Positions 1-11,282 of a stretch of DNA of 64,000 bases are shown piece after piece. The position numbers and the translations under genes were made by a program. Source of the DNA: Cerioporus squamosus (Eukaryota; Basidiomycota; Agaricomycetes; Polyporales; Polyporaceae); the NCBI GenBank assembly GCA_022592435.1, contig JABYQS010000076.1, forward strand, positions 62,001-126,000, given 5' to 3'. The stretch's first letter is position 1. The number at the start of each line of letters is the position of its first letter. The notes beneath the pieces are model-generated. The model saw only the letters and a list, made by a program, of their open reading frames with translations. It searched no databases and was not told where the DNA came from.

Positions 1-842
1 TGTCTGCCCTCGTAAACTGCCCCGCTCTGGAGTCCCTCCATCTTGACCACGCAGACTTCTGGGATATCCGTGCCCCCGCGCAGCACGTAGTTCTTGCACG
101 GCTACGCAACTTGTCCCTGAACTACTTGGACTCTTTTCTCATAAGGGTCCATGACATGTTCAGATACATACGGTTCCCTTCCATCTCACGACTCACTGCG
201 TTCCTCGGTGATTGCGCCCTGATCGGGGTGATTCCCGAACCCTACCCCCTCCCCATCCTGCGTGCCCTCACCCGACTCGTGATGCAAGTTTCCGACCCGA
301 ATAGCATCGCACTGACTCCGAGGACCCACACGCTCTACATTGACGGTTATGTCGGCGGGGTCGCAGTGCAAGACACACCGCAATTACGCACGATCAATGA
401 ACGTATCAATTGGAAGCACCGCGGGGGCTGGAATCTTTATACGCCCATCTCCCACATCACCCCCTGCATGGGATCCCCCGCAGTTAGGGAGCTGGATCTT
501 CGCCTCCTCGAACAGCACCTCAACATGACGTACAACGACTGGACGATGCTCTTCGAGGCCTTTCCATCCCTCGTCTCCCTCGAGGTGTACGTCGCTTCAT
601 GCACCGGCCTTCTCAGGGCTCTGCGCCGCACACCTCTTCGGCCTGCCGGGCTTGAGAGGCTCGCGATTACGTGCTGGAATGGTTCCGGAGTCCACCATAG
701 TCTGGTGTTGACCCTCGAGCGCCGTAAATCGTTGGGACATGGCCTGCAGCATCTCCAGTTCCGCAACCCCAACGGTCCTGTCTCAAGCTGGCATCTTGCC
801 CGGTTGCGGGATGTCGTCTCAGAAGTCGTCCTTGTGGTTTGA
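1..842 (+). CDS. F-box/LRR-type protein, 5' end outside window
   Basis: The frame is open from the left edge of the window (reading from base 3) to the TGA at 842, so this is the C-terminal roughly 280 residues of a longer protein. It is a paralogue of the minus-strand gene at 9376-10850: both share CPALESLHLDHA near the start of the visible part, RALRRTPL and LPAGLERLA-like segments, GSGVHH, and a closing SWHLARLRDV motif. The leucine-spaced segments fit the LRR-like tail of the large basidiomycete F-box families, which act as substrate adaptors of SCF ubiquitin ligases. The F-box itself would lie upstream and cannot be seen. No intron is needed in the visible part. Family assignment rests on the paralogue, whose N-terminus does carry an F-box-like start. 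Confidence 0.7.
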   Translation, partial: SALVNCPALESLHLDHADFWDIRAPAQHVVLARLRNLSLNYLDSFLIRVHDMFRYIRFPSISRLTAFLGDCALIGVIPEPYPLPILRALTRLVMQVSDPNSIALTPRTHTLYIDGYVGGVAVQDTPQLRTINERINWKHRGGWNLYTPISHITPCMGSPAVRELDLRLLEQHLNMTYNDWTMLFEAFPSLVSLEVYVASCTGLLRALRRTPLRPAGLERLAITCWNGSGVHHSLVLTLERRKSLGHGLQHLQFRNPNGPVSSWHLARLRDVVSEVVLVV

Positions 843-3084
843 CCGTGATCGGGGCTTCTGACTCCGGTGTGGTTATGGAGATCCGCCATAAGATGCTCCC
901 GCCGAACGTTCACCACGCGCCTGCCATGCCACGTTCGATTGCCCACCGCAGTGCCTACTTCCTCCCCTCCACCCATATTACTCTCTCGGAGTCGACGGTC
1001 TAAGGCCCGGCTGAAGGCAGGTGTGTGTTGTGTGTTTTGTATCATGTATGCTCAATCACAAGCTGACGATGTTCCGCGCTGGCAACGAGCAGCAAGTGGC
1101 GAGCACAACGACTCCGAGAACCCCTCCCATCACCCCGATCGTGCACACAAGCATGAAGCCTGCAAGCTGAAATACACACGACCTGCCATTGGGGCTCCAC
1201 ATCCACATCCTTCGTTTCATAAGGCCCATCAGCCCAGACTTCCTAGAGTATGCACTAGCTTTTCGCCCACGGACTCAACTTCCTCGGCTCATCTCCTGTA
1301 CTTGCGCGAGCACGGCTACAGGTGTCCCGGATTCCCAGGAATCATGCTCGTATACATTCAACGCTCACCAACCACACGCATTTTTTTCTCTCACCTGCAC
1401 CCTGCGCGAAGATCCTCTCTGAGGTTGTCCCCAAAGGCTGGTCAGAATCGTACAATGGAGCCCTCTCCACCGTACTTGACTTGGTGACCACGCATGACTC
1501 GACAAATCGTCCGGGATGAGCCGCGGCTCTGCATACCCATGCCGTACCGAGTCGGAGACTAGAACAGTGGGATCAGCCCTACCCACACTAATGCGGTCGT
1601 GCGCGGGACTGCTCCCTGGAGAGATCGGAGGTGACGTGCGGGAGGGAATAAGGCGCGGGTGCACCATGCGCTGGTGGTGACCTTCGAGAGCCATGCTGCG
1701 CAAGGAGAGCCGCCTGCGTCTGCGTCGTTTGGGGTTCTTGCATTCTGGTCCGGGGCGCGGCCGGAGAGGATGCGCCGCCATTCTCGGATTGCTGGCGCGG
1801 TTGAGACCTGTCGTCGCGGAGACGGTCACGTAACCCAATGATATAACATACTTTCATACGCGACAGGCTAGCATGAGAAGTCCCGTCTGATTCCAACCGA
1901 GGCGTAAAGGTGGCAGGTATGCTGGTAGACACATCCAGGGTGCCAGTGTCTCTTTGGTACGCGTCGGTGACTGGCGTGGACGAAGCACGTGCGCCGCTTG
2001 TCTGTTAGACTGGTTCAAGTTGGTGTTGATCACTACTGCATCCTTTGCACTCCGATCGACAGTCCGGGCCTCAAAGAGCCACCCCAACCAGTGCGCGCCC
2101 CAGTGCGGTAGCGGCCGCAGTCCTTAGTACGGGTCTCGGCTGCTGAAGATGGTGGCGTTTCGCGTACGCATGCTGGAGATTGCAAGAGGTGCGAGCCTGC
2201 AACCGGCGACAAACCATTCGCCGCTCGTACTTCGCTAAGGTTGGCTTCATGCACGGGTGACCACTGCCACGTGGCCTCGCAAGTCTAACTCCTCCTCGAA
2301 GAAAGAAAAATTAAGAAATCGACTTGCGCTAAGTTGTTCGGTTGGCAATTGTCTACAACTTGGCGCAAGCCAAATTTTCGAAAACGGGATGCGCGAGGAG
2401 GAGATAGGTTTTCGAGTTCTGGCGGGGACCACGTGGCAGTGGTCGCCCGTGCATGAAGCCAACCTTACTATACGGGGCTGGATGGATGAGGAAAGGTCTG
2501 GCGTCTGGTAGGAGATGGTTTGACAGATCGCGACGGATGCATTCGCGCAATGCGTTCTGACGCTGTCGACGAGTGGTTGGATGGCTGGATTGTATTGATA
2601 CGCCGAGGACGCTGTGAACGAGGGCGGTCACGCGGCCTGTCCGAGTACGACTAGATTTCTGGGGTGCAGTCCTGCTCGGCGTTATGTATCTGATACAAAG
2701 GTGCACGGCCTGGATTCGAACCCGCCGAACGAAGCAAGGGCTCGCGTGGACGAGGATGTGAGAAGCGTGGAGTAGCGGGAGGATGGTTGGCGCGGAGTGG
2801 CGACAAAGGAAAAATAAGGTTCGAAGGCAAGATACGATCAGAGATGGCTCGGTGCCTGGCGGAGTTGGCTCGAGACGCCGGAGCTGCAGAGTGAGAATAA
2901 ACTGGGAGTACAGAGCGTGTCTCGTCCGTTCTCTGTCCTGTCAGTCACCTCTGCCCTGCCCGCCCTGTGGCAGTTCATGATGTACACCCGTCCATAGCAG
3001 CCCTCCTCTCTTTTCATAACCTCCACGACCCCAACGATCTTGTTCTCGCCACGCCCCATCCAATCCTGGGTTCTTCACGCCGAC
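843..3084. other. Gene-poor region with a foldback element
   Basis: About 2.2 kb lies between the F-box gene and the DUF6533 gene. Short open frames exist on both strands, but none shows a recognisable motif or connects to others through splice sites. The only structured item is the inverted-repeat element at 2236-2467. A short GT-rich run sits near 1020-1045. The last 250 bases before 3085 are the likely promoter of the DUF6533 gene. Confidence 0.5.
2236..2467. repeat. Imperfect foldback (MITE-like) element
   Basis: The 41-nt segment 2236-2276 is the reverse complement of 2427-2467 with two mismatches. A second inner pair, 2323-2337 against 2355-2369, forms a 15-bp stem with one mismatch around a 17-nt loop. 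The sequence between the two pairs is also partly complementary (a shared CTCCTCCTCG block). The whole 232-bp unit could therefore fold into one long hairpin. No open frame and no clear target-site duplication is seen. It may be a miniature inverted-repeat element or a hairpin-RNA source. Confidence 0.6.
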
Positions 3085-5361
3085 ATGGATAGCGACGGCT
3101 CGCCAGACTTACACACGGCGACCACGACCTTCATACGCGTCATCTCACTGTCTATCGCCTTCTACGAGTCCGTCGCCAATCATTGCGAGTGCCGTACAAC
3201 GCCTGACCGCCTCCATGCGTCCACAGCTACCTTCTTACCCTCCCGGCAGAATGGCGATTCTACAGAAGCCAGCGGTCCTGGAGGCTCAGCCCAGGCTGCA
3301 TGCTCTTCATCGCCATCCGGTCCGTTCCTTCTTCTTCTCTCACACTGTGCCCGTCACCCTGACCGCCGCCCGGACCCGCGCTGCAGATACACGAGCATCG
3401 CCGTGATGCTCACCAGTAACGTCGGCTACTTTGGCAAGTTCTTCACCGCGGAGAGCTGCCAGCGATACTACATCGCCCCGCCTATCCTCAAAGGTGCGTT
3501 CTCTCGTCCTCGATCATCACTTCGACTTCGCCGGCGACACGTGTGGGGTTCGCCCGCGCAGAAGACGCGAGGGGCTCTACGATTGCCTTTTCTCGCAATG
3601 AATGGACGCGTCGGTGGCGTGATCAGCATGCGCGGCTTCTCCCGCCCGCCCAGCGGCGTTGCGATCGTGGATGTGTGCTAACCACGATGCATTGCAGTCA
3701 TCCAAGCCATGGTCTCACAATTGATCCTGGGCATCAGGTACGTTGTATTTCTTCTCGCCGTCTATCCTTGCCTCATGTCGCGCAGGACGATCAACATTTC
3801 TCGACGCTCAACGTGGGTAACGTGGACGATTGCATTCTCTTTTCTATCCATCTCGGCTGTGAGTTTTCTTCGACTTGCCACATCTGCTAAACTGACATAG
3901 ATCACAGGCGGAATGGTTTCTCAACTTGTGGAACCGAGTTCGTGAGTTTTCAAGCCTCGTAGCGTGCCCAACCGTAGTCTCAGTCTGACTCAAGGCATCT
4001 TTTCAGCCGTTCAGGGTCTTGTAAGTCCATCATCGCACTGCCTCCACCTGCCCGGATCTTGACGTGCGTTCCAACCCATAGCACGGCAAGTGAGTTGTAC
4101 GCGCAGCATGTGCCCTATATGCCGCTGACAACAACCAGCTGCACGGCAGGGAACAGGCCGCCAGTTCTTACCGTCTGGCTCTTTTATGTCTTTGCGATGG
4201 TCTACGACGTCATTGCGCTCGGTATATCGACCGTGTTCCTGATAGGATTTGGGCCTAATAACGGAAAGTGAGTCCGCGTTCCTCACGCATTGCAAAGTAT
4301 AGCGACTGACGATGCTTGCGACAGAATGGCCCGTCTCGTCAGAATGTATGCGTACTTCTGCTCTCATTGTCAAAGGGAATCTGACAGTATGGTCACGATC
4401 ACAGCATGCTGACTGACGGCCTGGTTTATTTCGTCGCACTCACTGGTACGAGCGCACTATTCCCCCTGCCGCGACGTACCATGCTGACCACCCGCCAGGT
4501 GTGAATATATTGAACTTAATCCTCTACCGGAGCGTCGACGAAGCATCGCAGGTGCGTTCCCGTCTCGTCTATCGTAATGCCGGTCTGACAGCTGTCTTGT
4601 TGCTCAGTCCTCGGGGTCAGTCATGCTTTCGTTCCTGGCTGCGAGTGCATGCTAACGGACAGCTTCGTGCCTGACAGCGTTTCCCTGGGATACGCTCTGA
4701 CCTGGATCATGAGCCAACGCATCCTCATACATCTCCGCGGTACGTACGCCGCCGGCACCACCTTACCTCTAATGTGACACGACACTGACGTTCGCGCCTC
4801 GGTTTCACAGATGCCGCGGCGGCGCACAACCGCACTGCAACGACGCAGATCGTCGTGTCGCGCCCGCTTGCGTCTGCGCTCTCCATCTCGCAGGCTATGC
4901 GCTCCCAGTTCGAGACCAAGGACAGGAACCAGCTGACGTCGGCGTTCGACGTCGACTGGAGCTTCACGTCCGACCGGCACGACCTCGCGCGCTCCCTCTC
5001 GGAGTCGAAGAAGCGCGCATCAGGCAGTCGGAGCGGGACCGCGGTGCACGAGAGTGACGCGCAGCGAACGCGTACCACCGGGGAGGGCGGTCACGAGCGC
5101 GGGCGAGATCTGGAGAGGGGAGGGCATGGGAGGCAGGAGAGCATCAACGAGGAGGAGGAGGAAGACTTCGAGCTGGACGTGAGGGTGCAGGTCGAGGAGA
5201 CGGTGACGGTGGAGTATGACCCGGAGGTGTTCGAGACGGAAACGTACCGGACGCCGAGGGTGTTGTGGAGCCCGTCGGGCGGGTCTGCGTCCTTTGGGAG
5301 CGGGAGCGGGCGGGGAAGCAGGGGTCATACGGATGATGGGAGGGGCTCTGCGGGGACGTAG
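3085..5361 (+). CDS. DUF6533-domain seven-helix membrane protein
   Basis: After joining about a dozen exons the protein begins MDSDGSPDLHTATTTF. It then carries the DUF6533 signature around residues 28-45 (YDYLLTLPAEWRFYR), followed by hydrophobic helices including SIAVMLTSNVGYF, LTVWLFYVFAMVYDVIALG and a last helix ending TWIMSQRILIHL. The cytosolic tail is about 180 residues, charged and acidic. This family is widespread in Agaricomycetes and resembles GPCR-like membrane proteins, but its ligand and role are unknown. All junctions used are GT-AG with CTGAC-like branch points. Two exons are tiny: 14 nt at 4007-4020 and 8 nt at 4082-4089. The ATG at 3085 gives a short polar N-terminus directly before the first helix. 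Family call is firm; function is unknown. Confidence 0.85.
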
Positions 5362-6367
5362 CGTTGTCGTCCTTGGTTCATTGCTGGTATGTCTTTCTCT
5401 TGTGTTCATGTGGCATGCCCCGCTTGCTGACCAGTGCCGGTGTCGATCACAGCCTCGCCCCCTCGACTGTCCGCTCCCGTGCTGCATATCGTTATTCGTC
5501 GTCCCTCTGCTGCTATCTTCGTGTCCATGTTCGCTGCTCGCTGCATCTGCTCTTTCGCATCCCGCATTTGTACCACTATTCTGCATCTGCATTCGGTCCT
5601 GCACATAGTTTACTGGTTTCGGTCTGTTCTGTGCTGTTCTATATCCTGGTTGTTTGGTCGATACCTGCTTGCTCTCCTGCTTCATCCTTGATCCCTCCAT
5701 TGCCCTTCATTCATCATCCACCGTCCGCCATCCACCATCCTTCCATCCTTCAATCCGACCCCATCCCCCGCGTCATCGTCTCCGTCACCCTCGGGCCAAC
5801 TTCCAACTCTTGCTCACCATGTACGCAGTGCTGCTCTCTGTCACCCTATCTTGCACCATTTACGACCTATCATCTATCTACTGTCTCCTGCCACTCACGA
5901 TCTATCTACCTACCATCTCCCCCACAGTCGTTTACCCGCTGTAATTGCTGTCTAGTTGTACTATATGTAGCGTACAATACCTCTCCGTGTTTCCCCTGTG
6001 GCCGCAGCGTGGGGTTGCGGCAGAATAAGTATCATGACCTTTTTTGCCTTCTTATCTAGAGCCGTGCGATTGTACTCGTACTAATAACTTAAGATACCTC
6101 GAACCGAATCAGTGTGGTGGTCAAATAGTGCCCAATGCCAAGCGCGGTGAGAGCCGCCCGTGACCCGAGTAAGGCAAATGCGTCGTCGCGTATTGGGTGA
6201 GGCGGCGGCAGTCGACGTCGTTACCGTGGTGTCATACACTCGTCCTTGGCTTCTATCCTGCAGTGTGCACGACTTGGGACTCTGACGACAGGCACACGCC
6301 CTCACGCGAAGCTTGCACGACTTCTCTTCTACTCTACTAGTACACATCTCGGGCCGTCTTGGGTCGG
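5362..6367. other. Intergenic, pyrimidine-rich 3' flank and phosphatase promoter
   Basis: About 1 kb with no supportable gene. The stretch 5450-5830 is rich in C and T on the plus strand, with many CATCC/CCATC words, and makes long but featureless open frames. The last 200 bases are the probable promoter of the phosphatase gene. Confidence 0.5.
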
Positions 6368-8682
6368 ATGTCGAAGCTCGTCTCACACTCGATCCTATTA
6401 CGACTGGTCTACGCCGCACTACTACTACACGCCTTCGCCTGCGCTCTCGGAGAAGCAGAAGACGTACACACAGACGATATGGGCCTGCTAGGGAGCAGCA
6501 GCGGAGCGAGCCAAGCGGCTCGGAAGGGACATGTGCCGCTGGACGTGGACGGATACCCGGTCGCCCCGCCGGAGCTGGAGCTGGAGCAGGTGCACATATA
6601 CGTCCGCCACGGTATGTCTCTCGTCCTCCTCTGCAGCGCGTCGACTATTTGGTGAACTCACTCGTTTCCTGTTCCTTGTTACCGTTACTAGGCGAGCGCA
6701 CGCCGGTTGGGATCCGCATGGCGGGCCCGCCCGCGAACATCCCGGAGAACTGGATGTTCTGCCACACCGCGCGGCAGTTCCGCGCTGCCGTGGCGAGTAT
6801 TGGGGGGCCGGGGGGCATGAGCGATACGTCGGTGCCTGGTGCGCGGGCTACGTCTGCTGTGGAGGAGCTGCGGGCGCGTCGCGTCGTGGAGCGGCCGGAC
6901 GGCGAGGCGGCTTTGGGTGAATGGTGAGCACGATTCTGTGGCTGGCGTTCGTGGACGGACGAGAGGTATTGAGGACGGCTTGGGGTAGCTTGCTGGGTGA
7001 GCTGACGGACGTCGGACGAGAGGTGAGTCCCGCCCTGCACGTCGGGGATGGAGCGAAGACGAGACTGAGGCGTTCCCGCATCGCAGTCAACGTTCAACTT
7101 CGGAAGCGGTCTCAGGAAGCTATACATTGACAGGTGCGTATCTTTGAGCAGACTGATTCATGTCGCGTCTCCGTAGTATGCTGACAATATGACGCAGACT
7201 GAAGTTCCTCCCGGATGTCGTCCACTCGAATGTCGAGATCTATCTGCGCTCGACAAACATGCCGCGGACAATCGAGTCTCTGCAGCAAATCATTCATGGA
7301 CTCTATCCTATTGCGAAGTCCGCGAAAGATTTCGTCCCTCATCTGCGGATACGGTGAGACCTTGTCTTTGTGGTGTGCATCTGCGTGCAACGGTGCGAGT
7401 TGACTCGGGCCGCAGAAATGGCAAGGACGAGAATCTCTTCGGGAATACGTTCGCGTGCAAGCGGCTGGAGATCCTCCAGATTGGGTTCGCGCAAGGTTGG
7501 GAGTCCTACACCTGCAGTATGCTAAGTGCATGTTCAAACATGCCCCCCTATAGCTGCGGCCGCCTCATGGAACAAAACGCTGGAGCCTCTTGACAAGAAG
7601 CTATCGAAGTACATCGGTGGCAACCCTGTCCGCTTGGACGGAAAGCCCAGAGCGTCTGGAATCCTAGACACTGTAAGTTCGTCCGCACACATTACAGTGA
7701 AGCGATTGGTTGACTTTGCGGACAGATCCGTGCAGCAGATGCCCATGGCGTGAAGGTACCTCCGGAGTTCCACGAGAAGGGTGTCCTGGAAGTCATTGTA
7801 CGGTGGTCACTCTTGGCCGTTCACCCGCCGATGCTCACGCAGGATCGGTTTGCAGGAGAAAGCTGTTGTCACTGAATGGTTCGCAGGTCAGCATATTTGG
7901 TCCCTCATGGCATGTGCCCCCACTGACCGCTGTAACAGGGTGTGAGACGCCCGCTTCGCATATTTCGTCAAGGACATTGCATACTGACTGTTGCCCGCCC
8001 GGATTGGATTCCAGACCGCACTGAAGAAGTCCGCAGACTAGGCATGGGCCCGCTCCTCAGCGACCTCACGCGCAAGATGCAGGCGAAGGCAGTGAAGGGC
8101 GACGCAGAACCCACGAAGATCCTTATTCACAGCACTCACGACACCTGCCTCGCTGGTTTAGCTAGCACGCTGGATATGTTCGACGAGAGGTATGATTTGC
8201 GTGTGTGCGCTGTGGCCGCAATGCCTGACTCACCTCTGTCTCTTGCTGCGATAGGTGGCCGGCGTTCACTGCCGCAATCACGTTTGAGCTGTTCAAGAAG
8301 CGCGACGCGACTACTCCCCAGCGTCGACATGGCAAAACGTCTTCTCGATGCTGGGCGGCGCGCAGAACGCGACCGACCACTGTGCGTTCGCTCCTCGGTC
8401 CACTTCCTCCTCCGAGCGTGTGCCCACAATTCTGACTGTTCTGCTCGCACAGTTGTGCGAATACGGTATCAAAACCAGAACAAGGTCCTCCCTCTCTGCG
8501 CAGAGGAAGGCAAGCACCTGCCGGGATCACCCGAATTCTGCACACTCGCTGCGTTCGCCGAGCGAGTCAGGGAGCTCACCCCGACGGACTGGGAGGCGGA
8601 GTGTGCGTACGTCCCCGGGAACAAGCAAAAGGACCGCGAGGAGGCGCAGGCGGCTGCCGCCAAGGTCATCTCAAAGCCTTGA
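6368..8682 (+). CDS. Histidine acid phosphatase (branch 2), apparent frameshift near 8300-8325
   Basis: The N-terminus (MSKLVSHSILLRLVYAALLL) is a hydrophobic signal-like segment. The catalytic RHGERTP motif follows after about 75 residues and is split by an intron (CAC G|GC GAG CGC). The C-terminal proton-donor motif is HSTHDTC at about 8130. These are the hallmarks of the histidine acid phosphatase family, which hydrolyses phosphomonoesters through a phosphohistidine; the signal suggests the secretory pathway. About ten short introns are needed. Two oddities: a likely 3-nt exon (7939-7941), and a break in frame. WPAFTAAITFELFKK lies in one frame, but the continuation WQNVFSMLGGAQNATDH, which splices on to VRIRYQNQNKVLPLC, lies in another, with no intron possible between them. 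One base appears to be missing around 8300-8325. The gene is either a recent pseudogene or the sequence has an error. Confidence 0.8.
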
Positions 8683-9375
8683 CATGCCTGATGTGTGTGG
8701 ACACTGGAGGGTGTTGGAGCTGTAGTGCGTCGCGCGTTCACGGCTTGCTGTGTCACACACTCTACTTCCCCTGACCCCTGAACGTTGTCTAGATAACGTG
8801 CTCCATTCCGAAATGGGCCCGGGGCTGTTCCTGCGCTATACATTAGATCTAGTTGGTACCATATTCTACAGGATGGATAGGATGCTTGGCCATGTTTGAA
8901 GGCTCACGATTAAATCCGGACGTGCGGGGACCACACAGTGATGAAATCACAATGCGACCGGCTGTACACACCATCATCTTCCAGACGGTCTTGCGGTGAA
9001 ACCCTTGTCCCATTAGATAAAAAATACTACCGCGTTTTCTGTGCAGACTCGAAGGAATAGCGAATGGTTAACGTTAAGCGTTTGCCAGCAGTGCTCCATG
9101 CTGCACATGGTGTCGCGAAATCCAAAGTAAGGAAGATGAGAAAGGATATTAGTACTGAGACAACAGGATGTACTAGAGGAACGAGCTGGCAAGCGAGGCT
9201 ACGATGTACAGCGCTGCGGCGATTGCTAGGTTGAAAGTTGTGATTACCACCTCCCCGACCACAACTTCCCTCAACCGCGCGCGAGACTCCAGTCCGAGAA
9301 TGGCGACTGCGCATCACCGTTCGAGTAGAAGAAGCTCAGCCCTCGTGCGGGGTTCGACTGAGCGAGCAGCGTAGT
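8683..9375. other. Convergent intergenic spacer
   Basis: Shared 3' flank of the phosphatase and the second F-box gene. No open frame with recognisable content and no repeat was seen. Confidence 0.5.
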
Positions 9376-10850
9376 CTAATCCACGTACGCGCCTGGGTCG
9401 GACGACACAACCACGACTTCTGCAATGACATCCCGCAACCGTGCCAAATGCCAGCTCAAGAAAGCGCTTTTTGAACTGCCGAACTCGAGGCGCTGCAGGC
9501 GACTTCCCAGGGATGCGCGGAGCTCGAGGGTCAACACCAGATTGTGGTGGACTCCTGAACCATTCGCGCACGTAAGCGCGAGCCTCTCCAGTCCGGCGGG
9601 CAGGAGAGGCGTCCGCCGGAGAGCTTTCAATAGGCCATTGCACGACGAGATGCGCACGACGAGGGAGGTAAGGCTGGGGAAAGCTTCGAACAGGGCGGTC
9701 CAGTCTGTGCGCGTCACGTTGAGCTGCTCGTCGAGCAAGCAGATCTGCAGCTCTTTGACGGCTGAGGATCGGAAGTCATAGACGATGCTGAAGATGGGCG
9801 AGATGGTCATATCGTCGAGGTGCCCCCAGTGGGCACCTCGGTTGACTATCTGCACCCGGGGCATGTCCGGCACGTCATGACTACCATAACCTTCAACGGT
9901 TAGAGTATAGGTCCTGGGCCCTTCGAGTTGATCGACGGGATCGGTGACCCGCATTATGAGTCGGGTGAGGGCACGCACGAGATTGAGGGATTGCGTGTCG
10001 TGAAAGAGTCCGAGTAGGGTGGAGGAGGACAGTGAGATGTCGAGCCGCACCGACAAAGGGCACCGAATGTACCTGAGAAGTAGGCCCGCATACACCACGT
10101 CATAGTCTCGTGAGTAGCTCAGGCGCAACTCATGTAGATGCAGCAGATCCACTTGCTGTGAGGCCTCAAGGGTATTCCAGGTGGACCAGGCCGCGTGGTC
10201 GAGATGGAGGGACTCCAGAGCGGGGCACTGCACAAGGGCAAGTATGAATGTCGCCAACGTCATTTCGCCGGAGTTGATAGCCAAGGTTCGCAGAGACGGG
10301 ACGACCATGGCCGGGATGAAGAAGTCAGGGCTGACTTCTAGGTGGCGTAATCGAGGATACTTGTCCACAAGCAGCGCCGATCCTGTATTCCCGGCGGTGT
10401 CAAGGTCGAGGAAGTTCGTCTGGGGACCGGGGAGATCGCAGACAAGCTGCAGATGCTCCAAGGCAGGGAGAGGACCCATCGCGAGCAGACGCCTCTGGAT
10501 CTCCTTCGCGTCAACCGTCCTCCACTGCACATGGAGAAATGCGAGCCGCGACAGGTGCTTTGGAATCCTAGTTAGCAGAACAAAACACCATCCACCAAGA
10601 CGCAGTCGCAGCGGCTGAGACATCGTCCGATCGATGAATGAGTACCAGAATCCGACACTGCGCTCCTGGTGGGTGTGGGTGATGAGGTCCGGAAGCATGA
10701 GAAAGTTGACCCAAAACTCAGGTGTTCTCTGCAATGTGTCACGCCATAGGCTGCAGACGTGCGAGAGACGTATGTCGCTGCGGTCCGTGGGTGAGACGCA
10801 GCGAAGATGTGGATGAGCAGTTCGATCGGCAATTCGTGGATGCTAGGCAT
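9376..10850 (-). CDS. F-box/LRR protein, apparent one-base frameshift after the F-box
   Basis: Starting at the ATG at 10850 the product reads MPSIHELPIELLIHIFAAS, a normal F-box opening. The rest of the F-box (IRLSHVCSLWRDTLQ) and the whole 452-codon body lie in another frame. The switch happens near 10775-10782; the only GT...AG span available there is 20 nt, too short for a normal intron. Adding one base would give a continuous F-box, so this is either a frameshifted pseudogene or a sequence error. The body has repeated leucine-rich segments and matches the partial gene at 1-842 along its last 280 residues, including GSGVHH and SWHLARLRD. Such proteins recruit substrates to SCF ubiquitin ligases. 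The family is large and fast-evolving in mushrooms, so a dead copy would not be surprising. Confidence 0.7.
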
Positions 10851-11282
10851 GCTAGATGACTTGTCAGCAGATGGTTAACCTCTGGGATGGTGAGATGTAT
10901 ACACTTGGGTATAGCAGGTTTGGAATCCACGGCTCGTGCGAGACCGTTCCCTATAGGCACGCTGGAGGCTGCTGGAGGTTACGAACCAACCACTATCATT
11001 GGGCGCTCACCGTGACTGTGCACTGTATATATGAAACCGTGACCTAGATTCAGATCATGACATCTACCTCAAGTTACTAGGACAAAGTCCGGGCACAATT
11101 GCCTACTCTCCTGCCTGAGTATGTGTATACGAGACGACATTCATTGCATGTACCCTCTCCCCACTGATATCAACATACTTATCAAACACACAACATGCCT
11201 CGTCTAATGCCTACCATCGAGGGTTGGCCATCGAGTTAGACGGTCAGGGTATAAGTACAACGATACAACCACAATCCGCGCG
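10851..11282. other. Intergenic, no gene seen
   Basis: Spacer between the start of the F-box gene and the stop codon of the dehydrogenase, both on the minus strand. It holds the F-box promoter and the dehydrogenase 3' flank. Nothing else is recognisable. Confidence 0.5.

Noticed and set aside
1588..1932. Arg/Pro/Ser-rich open frames around 1.4-1.9 kb
   Set aside because: Overlapping frames on both strands with composition expected from GC-rich non-coding DNA; no domain or splice partners.
2700..2790. tRNA-like T-loop (GGTTCGAATCC) on the minus strand near 2710-2725
   Set aside because: The T-stem would have two mismatches in five pairs and no D or anticodon arm could be placed; no tRNA fold results.
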